From positions 1 to 10,490 of the forward strand of contig DCUM01000233.1 in assembly GCA_002327255.1 (NCBI GenBank): 10,490 nt of DNA, in the 5' to 3' direction. How positions within the stretch are numbered: position 1 is the first letter of the stretch; each line of letters opens with the position of its first letter. A program made the translations under genes and the position numbers. The DNA is from a bacterium UBA2214. Lineage in GTDB: Bacteria; Zhuqueibacterota; Zhuqueibacteria; Residuimicrobiales; Residuimicrobiaceae. The notes beneath the pieces are model-generated. The model was given only the letters and a program-made list of their open reading frames with translations, did no database searches and was not told the DNA's origin. Below, in pieces: positions 6,857-10,490 of this stretch.

Positions 6857-6895
6857 ATAACCCCGAAGTCTCTATGGCCATGACTCCGGGGTTAT
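6857..6895 (-). terminator. Intrinsic terminator of the symporter gene
   Basis: ATAACCCCGAAGTC (6857-6870) pairs with GACTCCGGGGTTAT (6882-6895) with one mismatch across an 11-base loop. Read on the - strand, the stem is followed by a T-rich run (ATTTGCTTTTTACGG), as expected for Rho-independent termination. It lies about 120 bases after the symporter stop. On the + strand no T-tract follows, so it serves the - strand gene. Confidence 0.7.
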
Positions 6896-6932
6896 CGATT
6901 CATACCAGCCTGTTCATTAACCGCTGAACGGG

Positions 6933-6961
6933 CAGCGGCGGCCGTTTGGCGGCCACTGCTG
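6933..6961. repeat. GC-rich inverted repeat
   Basis: CAGCGGCGGCCG (6933-6944) and CGGCCACTGCTG (6950-6961) form a 12-bp stem with one C-A mismatch and one G-T pair across a 5-base loop. It lies 52 bases after the symporter stop. An overlapping alternative, CCGCTG (6921-6926) with CAGCGG (6933-6938), competes for the same bases. With no T-tract, it may slow polymerase or protect the 3' end ahead of the terminator. Confidence 0.45.
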
Positions 6962-7013
6962 AAATCTCCTCACGCGTTTGCTGCGGCGCGTTCGCCAGCA
7001 AGCGCCTCTTCAG

Positions 7014-8837
7014 CTAGTCCTGCAATTTATCCAGCCAATTCTTCTTCAGGATGATGGAGGTCACCACGATAATCGCCACGGTGATCACGATGCCGCTGGT
7101 CTTCATGAGAACCACATAAATGGGCAATGCCACCAGTCCGGTCTGCCAGACGGTGCCGATGAAAACATTGAAGGCATCGCGGCCGAAATTGCGGTTGCGC
7201 TCGAAGGAGGGGTCCTCCGCCTTGACCTTTTCATAGATGGGTTTCCAGAATCCCCAGGGCCGCACCGTCCTGTAAAAAGATTTCAGCGTCTCTTCATCCG
7301 TGGGCCTGGTGAAATAGGTGCCGAGGATACAGCCGACCAGCGAGATGGCCAGCAGCAACGGAAAATAAAAGAGTTCCAGGGTTTGCCGGAATAGCAGCGG
7401 AAAGACCAGCGCCGGGATCAAGCCCAACACCATGCCCCAAAAGTAACCATAGCCGTTGAACCGCCACCAGTACCATTTCAGGACGTTGGAGGCCACATAA
7501 CTGCCAAAGAGTGCGGAGACGATCCATTGCAGCAGGCTGTTGACATCCTGGGCGAAAAATCCCAGGATGATGCTGAAGACCACAATGGCAAGACCGCTGC
7601 CATAGCTCATGATGGTGACTTTGCGGTTGCTGGCGTTGGGCTTGATATACTTGAGATAGAGATCGTTGACGATATAGGCCTGAGCGGCATTCAGGGTGCC
7701 GGAAAAGGTGCCCATGAAAGCCGCGATCAATCCCGCCAGCAACAAGCCCATCAATCCGGTGGGCGCGAACTCACTGATGGCCGAAGGCAGAATCTGCTCA
7801 AAATCGATGCGGCCGGCGACGATCAGATCGAGCTGGTTGTAATAGAGCAGACCGAGCACGGTAAAACCCGTGATCATCAGGTAACGCACCGGGTTGAGAA
7901 TCACCGAGACGAACCCGCTCATCATGCCCGCTTCGCGCGGCGAACGTGTGGCGAGAATTTTTTGCATGTCATAGTTGGGCGCCGGCCCGGCGGCGCTGGA
8001 GAGGATTCCCTTGAAGACCATCAGCATCACCACGATGGTGAAAAGGTCGAACTGATCGCTGGCAATCTTGGCGTTAACCCCGCTGATGATCCCGCTCCAG
8101 TCGATATCGAGCCTCCAGCCGAAAAAGGGATTCATCCACCCTTCCGGCACCACCAGCGGCTGCGCCGACAAGGCATTCATGGCGATGATGGCGATAGCGA
8201 CGCTGGCGATGGTCATGATGATGTACTGCAGCAGATCGGCCAGGACGATGCTGGTCATACCGCCGAGGATGGTATAAAAAACCGCAAAGAGCGTGAACAC
8301 GATCCCGTAGAGATGCGGGACATATTCCGCCGGGACGTCAAAAGGAATGAAGGGAGAAACCACTTCCCAGGGCACAAAGATTTCCAGGAATTTTCCCAGG
8401 CCGACGAATCCATAGGCGAGGAATCCCATACAGCTGATCAGGGCAAAAATGACCACAACACCGTGCGATAAGCTGGCGGCCCGATCGCTGCCAAAACGGG
8501 TGCCAATCCATTGCGCCCCGGTGGTGACGTTGGAACGCCGCAGCCATGCCGACAGGAAGACCATCAAAAAGATCTGATTGAAGACGGGCCAGAGCCATGG
8601 CAGCCAGATGCTTTTCAACCCGTAGACGAAGAGGATGGTCACCAGCCACATGGTGCCGGAGATGTCGAACATGCCCGAGGCATTGGAGAGGCCGAGCAAA
8701 TACCAGGGTAATTTGTTGCCGCCGAGAAGATAGGAGTTGAGATTTTTCGATGCCCGTTTTTTCAGAAACAGGCCGATCAGCGTGATGCTGATGAGATAGA
8801 CGACGATGATGGAAAAATCGAACCAGGTGATTTTCAT
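7014..8837 (-). CDS. Sodium:solute symporter, SSS family
   Basis: This 607-residue inner-membrane protein has at least a dozen hydrophobic segments and starts MKITWFDFSIIVVYLISITLIG, the usual first helix of SSS carriers. Family landmarks are the YLLGGNKLPWYLLGLSNASG loop (36-55), helix 2 with FDISGTMWL (57-65), the ILGGMTSIVLADLLQ stretch (190-204) and IAAFMGTFSGTLNAAQAYIVNDLY (371-394). The last corresponds to the helix whose Ser/Thr residues complete the sodium site in this fold, although here the common Ser-rich pattern reads GTFSGT. The C-terminus after residue 510 has a soluble linker (RPTDEETLKSFYRTVRPWGFWKP) and further membrane segments (about 555-597), an extension typical of the longer SSS members. 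It would import a solute with sodium. The substrate is not visible, but the neighbouring LacI regulator suggests a sugar or sugar acid. The start is preceded by an AGAGAGAGA-type weak ribosome site, and the gene has its own upstream promoter. Confidence 0.92.
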   Translation of the reverse strand: MKITWFDFSIIVVYLISITLIGLFLKKRASKNLNSYLLGGNKLPWYLLGLSNASGMFDISGTMWLVTILFVYGLKSIWLPWLWPVFNQIFLMVFLSAWLRRSNVTTGAQWIGTRFGSDRAASLSHGVVVIFALISCMGFLAYGFVGLGKFLEIFVPWEVVSPFIPFDVPAEYVPHLYGIVFTLFAVFYTILGGMTSIVLADLLQYIIMTIASVAIAIIAMNALSAQPLVVPEGWMNPFFGWRLDIDWSGIISGVNAKIASDQFDLFTIVVMLMVFKGILSSAAGPAPNYDMQKILATRSPREAGMMSGFVSVILNPVRYLMITGFTVLGLLYYNQLDLIVAGRIDFEQILPSAISEFAPTGLMGLLLAGLIAAFMGTFSGTLNAAQAYIVNDLYLKYIKPNASNRKVTIMSYGSGLAIVVFSIILGFFAQDVNSLLQWIVSALFGSYVASNVLKWYWWRFNGYGYFWGMVLGLIPALVFPLLFRQTLELFYFPLLLAISLVGCILGTYFTRPTDEETLKSFYRTVRPWGFWKPIYEKVKAEDPSFERNRNFGRDAFNVFIGTVWQTGLVALPIYVVLMKTSGIVITVAIIVVTSIILKKNWLDKLQD

Positions 8838-8906
8838 GGGCTTTTTCTCTCTCTGTTTCAGGTCCGCCAGTTATCAAACCTTATGGAATCCGCTGTTCTG
8901 TAAATA

Positions 8907-8921
8907 TAACCAGTATGGTCA
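8907..8921. promoter_or_regulatory. Operator-like inverted repeat upstream of the symporter
   Basis: TAACCA-GTA-TGGTCA is an imperfect palindrome (core ACCA-3-TGGT) about 70 bases before the symporter start. It overlaps a weak second promoter on the - strand (TTTACC, 17 bases, TATTTA). A separate ATCAAACC (8873-8880) here matches half of the site found in front of the regulator gene. Either could bind the LacI-family protein; the evidence is sequence symmetry only. Confidence 0.25.
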
Positions 8922-9087
8922 GTGGTAAAGCCGTTGCGGGCGCAGAGGCCATAGAGTCCTGCTATCTATTTGCAGAGGGTTAAAGGGTTGTCATCATACC
9001 CTCGCATGATAGCCAGTTCCCGCCGGCGGCATCGACACCAGGAACAAGGCGACGGTCGATGAGCCGGGAGATGGGTAACAGGACTTT

Positions 9088-9116
9088 AATATACATCATT
9101 ACTTTTTCATTTTCAA
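9088..9116 (-). promoter_or_regulatory. Sigma70-like promoter for the symporter gene
   Basis: On the - strand TTGAAA (9111-9116) and TATATT (9088-9093) are separated by exactly 17 bases; each matches the consensus at five of six positions. Transcription would begin near 9081, leaving an untranslated leader of about 240 nt before the ATG at 8837. It lies downstream of the regulator's terminator, so the symporter can be transcribed alone. Confidence 0.55.
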
Positions 9117-9281
9117 GTCTGGAAATCAGGCACGCTGATATTGTTGATCAAGCCTGATGCGAGCAAGCGCCGCAGCCCCGGAGAGGCCCGGGCCGTCATG
9201 GATGATTGCAAAGCAGTCAATCGGGAGACTTGACCATGCCGTCCTCTGCCGGAATCATTCGCATGGCTGGTTCTGTCGGAA

Positions 9282-9305
9282 ATAAAAAACCCGCCGCAAG
9301 GCGGG
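9282..9305 (-). terminator. Intrinsic terminator of the LacI-family gene
   Basis: On the - strand CCCGCC-TTGC-GGCGGG is followed directly by TTTTTTATTT, a textbook Rho-independent terminator, 32 bases after the regulator's stop. It separates regulator and symporter into two transcripts. Confidence 0.9.
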
Positions 9306-9337
9306 GGAGCATACAGGGTTCGAAAGAAGAAATCCGT

Positions 9338-10372
9338 TCAGGAGAGGAGCGCCCGGGTCGATTCGCGCACCACCAGATCCGTCTGCAGCAGGACGCGTTC
9401 GGGCGGCAGCAGGATGGGTGATTCGATGTTGCGCAGCAGAATCTCGGCCGCGCGCATCCCGATCTCATGCAATGGCGCATGGATCGTGGTCAGCGGCACA
9501 GGATAGAGCTTGGCATAATAGATATCATCATTGCCGATGATGGAGATCTCCTCGGGCACATGAATGTTCAATTCTTTGAGGGCTGTCAGCACGGCGAGGG
9601 CCTGCTGGTCGTTGAAACAGACGATGGCTGTCGGGTACTGGTCGCGCGGTTTGTCCTTGAAATAGAGCATGGTATTGCGATAGCTGTCCTCGTAGCGCGA
9701 GCCGATGGAGACGACCATGTCGCGGCTGAAGGCCAGGGTGGTCTCGCTGAAGGCATAGCGGAATCCTTCGATGCGCTCCTGTGTGTGAGAGGATTGCGGC
9801 GGACCGGCGAAATGGACGATGCGGCGGTGCCCGGCGTCGATGAGATATTTCACCGCCTGGCGCACCGCCTTGAGATTATCGATGACGACCGCATTGGCCT
9901 GAATACCGCGCACCTCCTCGAGGAGGACGAACGGGTAATTGATCATTTTGAGTTTAAAGAGATGCTCGATCTCGGCGGCGCCTTCGACGATGGGCGCGAT
10001 GATGGCGCCCTTGATATCCTTGGTAGAAAAAAGATGCGTGACGCGCTTTTCGCAGTCATGGTCATTTTCAGAACTGGTGATAACCACCTGATAACCCTTG
10101 TTGTAGGCATATTCGCGCACGCCGGTGGCGATGGAGGTGTAGAAAGGATAATTGATATCCTTGATGATGAGGCCGATGCTGCGATCTTCACTGCCATTTT
10201 TCAGGTTGCGCGCCATACCGCGTGGCCGGAAATTGAGATCCTTCATGACCTCAAGAATGCGCTCCCGGGTTCTCGGTTTGACCGTGTTCTTGCCGTTCAA
10301 CACAGCAGAGACCGTCCCCTTGGATACTCCGGCCTCCTTGGCTACATCCTCGATCGTAATCCTTTTCGTCAC
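9338..10372 (-). CDS. LacI-family transcriptional regulator
   Basis: This 344-residue protein is of standard LacI length. The start is GTG (10370-10372) with a GGGAG about ten bases upstream. Residues 4-27 (RITIEDVAKEAGVSKGTVSAVLNG) are the helix-turn-helix. NFRPRGMARNLKNG (47-60) is the hinge helix, including the Ala-Arg-x-Leu that inserts into the operator centre in this family. Residues 65-340 form the periplasmic-binding-protein-like ligand domain: RSIGLIIKDINYPFYTSIATGV (64-85), KGAIIAPI (121-128), HRRIVHFAGPP (182-192), TAIVCFNDQQALAVLTAL (248-265), ISIIGNDDIYYAKLYPVPLTTIHAP (276-300). LacI proteins of this type sense a small, usually carbohydrate, ligand. The symporter downstream on the same strand is the probable target, and an operator-like site in its own promoter suggests autoregulation. 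The ligand is unknown. Confidence 0.93.
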   Translation of the reverse strand: MTKRITIEDVAKEAGVSKGTVSAVLNGKNTVKPRTRERILEVMKDLNFRPRGMARNLKNGSEDRSIGLIIKDINYPFYTSIATGVREYAYNKGYQVVITSSENDHDCEKRVTHLFSTKDIKGAIIAPIVEGAAEIEHLFKLKMINYPFVLLEEVRGIQANAVVIDNLKAVRQAVKYLIDAGHRRIVHFAGPPQSSHTQERIEGFRYAFSETTLAFSRDMVVSIGSRYEDSYRNTMLYFKDKPRDQYPTAIVCFNDQQALAVLTALKELNIHVPEEISIIGNDDIYYAKLYPVPLTTIHAPLHEIGMRAAEILLRNIESPILLPPERVLLQTDLVVRESTRALLS

Positions 10373-10403
10373 CGCGCGCGAGCTCCCACAGCAAAAATTT
10401 AAT

Positions 10404-10428
10404 TTGAAACGGTTTGATTTTTACTATA
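10404..10428 (-). promoter_or_regulatory. -10 element and overlapping LacI-type operator of the regulator gene
   Basis: On the - strand TATAGT (10423-10428) is a good -10 element in an AT-rich stretch; no clear -35 lies at the right distance. Immediately downstream is the imperfect palindrome TCAAACCGTTTCAA (10404-10417), centred on AAAC-C-GTTT, resembling the AAAC/GTTT half-sites bound by many LacI-family proteins. A repressor here would sit over the start of transcription, 32 bases before the GTG, which suggests autorepression. Confidence 0.5.
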
Positions 10429-10490
10429 CAATTTACATTTTCTGTAACCTAAAATCAACATAATTCTTGAAAAAAAGTGGTAAAATATTT
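10429..10490. other. AT-rich upstream flank of the regulator gene
   Basis: The last 62 bases are strongly AT-rich, with A- and T-runs, and continue the promoter region of the regulator. No gene is visible before the window ends. Confidence 0.4.

Larger units (their letters stand above)
6575..7013. other. Gene-free region with tandem repeats and hairpins between convergent genes
   Basis: This 439-bp stretch lies between the ends of the hydrolase-like gene (+) and the symporter gene (-). It contains the 48-bp tandem repeat (6681-6824), an intrinsic terminator for the - strand (6857-6895) and a second hairpin (6933-6961). Open frames cross the repeat on both strands, but neither has a convincing start: the + frame overlaps the hydrolase gene out of phase, and the - frame would start in the loop of the terminator. 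Confidence 0.6.
8838..9281 (-). other. Intergenic region and long 5' leader of the symporter gene
   Basis: This stretch of about 440 bp between regulator and symporter holds no supported protein. On the - strand it contains a good promoter (9088-9116), giving a leader of about 240 nt. Inside the leader are GAGGGT (8975-8980) / ACCCTC (8998-9003), able to form a 6-bp stem, and the operator-like TAACCAGTATGGTCA (8907-8921). Upstream of the promoter is a perfect 7-bp inverted repeat ATCAGGC (9125-9131) / GCCTGAT (9152-9158), whose - strand copy is followed by TTT. Two tiny frames in the leader (about 12-13 codons) lack clear ribosome sites. I recognise no known riboswitch. Confidence 0.4.

Noticed and set aside
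6546..6860. 104-codon + frame across the tandem repeat
   Set aside because: It starts inside the hydrolase gene out of frame and has no start codon with a ribosome site near the repeat; it is kept only as a repeat with unknown coding status.
6672..6881. 69-codon - frame across the tandem repeat
   Set aside because: Its ATG lies in the loop of the symporter's terminator with no ribosome site, so translation is unlikely.
7527..8471. 314-codon open frame on the + strand
   Set aside because: It lies wholly antisense to the clearly conserved symporter gene; its translation is rich in His, Asp, Gly and Gln with no hydrophobic core or known motif, a typical mirror frame of a GC-rich membrane protein gene.
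9467..10402. 311-codon open frame on the + strand
   Set aside because: It is antisense to the LacI-family gene, is low in complexity (Asp, His, Ile, Glu) and has no ribosome site.

Overview
The window is bacterial DNA of moderate to high G+C with ordinary protein-coding organisation and no RNA genes, CRISPR array or insertion sequence that I can recognise. A lipobox-bearing protein, an M48 metalloprotease remnant of the lipoprotein type and a secreted hydrolase-like protein point to a Gram-negative (diderm) cell. The LacI regulator beside a sodium:solute symporter, and the GT4/GH130 pair, fit a carbohydrate-using environmental bacterium, perhaps of the FCB/Calditrichota kind, but the sequence alone does not fix the phylum.

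Left block, + strand (1-1888): the 3' end of a gene for a small tail-anchored membrane protein, a predicted lipoprotein that looks like a divergent clan CD (C11/clostripain-like) cysteine peptidase, and a broken M48 metalloprotease gene. The last has a stop at codon 4 and ends just before the zinc-binding HExxH would occur. The three lie very close together and look like one former transcription unit for envelope proteins.

Centre-left, + strand (2112-5332): after a short AT-rich leader comes a 760-residue protein joining a GT-B (GT4) glycosyltransferase to a C-terminal alpha-helical, toroid-like domain. It overlaps by four bases (ATGA) with a GH130 beta-mannoside phosphorylase/hydrolase gene. 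These two are almost certainly co-translated and are the most coherent functional pair here, probably acting on a mannose-containing glycan or glycoside. A 369-bp gap (5333-5701) with one perfect hairpin follows.

Centre (5702-6574, +): a secreted alpha/beta-hydrolase-fold protein whose expected catalytic histidine is arginine and whose lid region is very short. Behind it (6575-7013) is a non-genic stretch with a three-copy 48-bp tandem repeat, a terminator serving the opposite strand and a further hairpin.

Right block, - strand (7014-10372): a LacI-family regulator (GTG start) is followed by its own intrinsic terminator, a roughly 500-bp gap with a good sigma70-like promoter, and an SSS-family sodium:solute symporter. 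The layout suggests that the regulator controls itself, through an operator-like site just after its -10 element, and the symporter, in response to a small (probably carbohydrate-type) ligand that the symporter imports.
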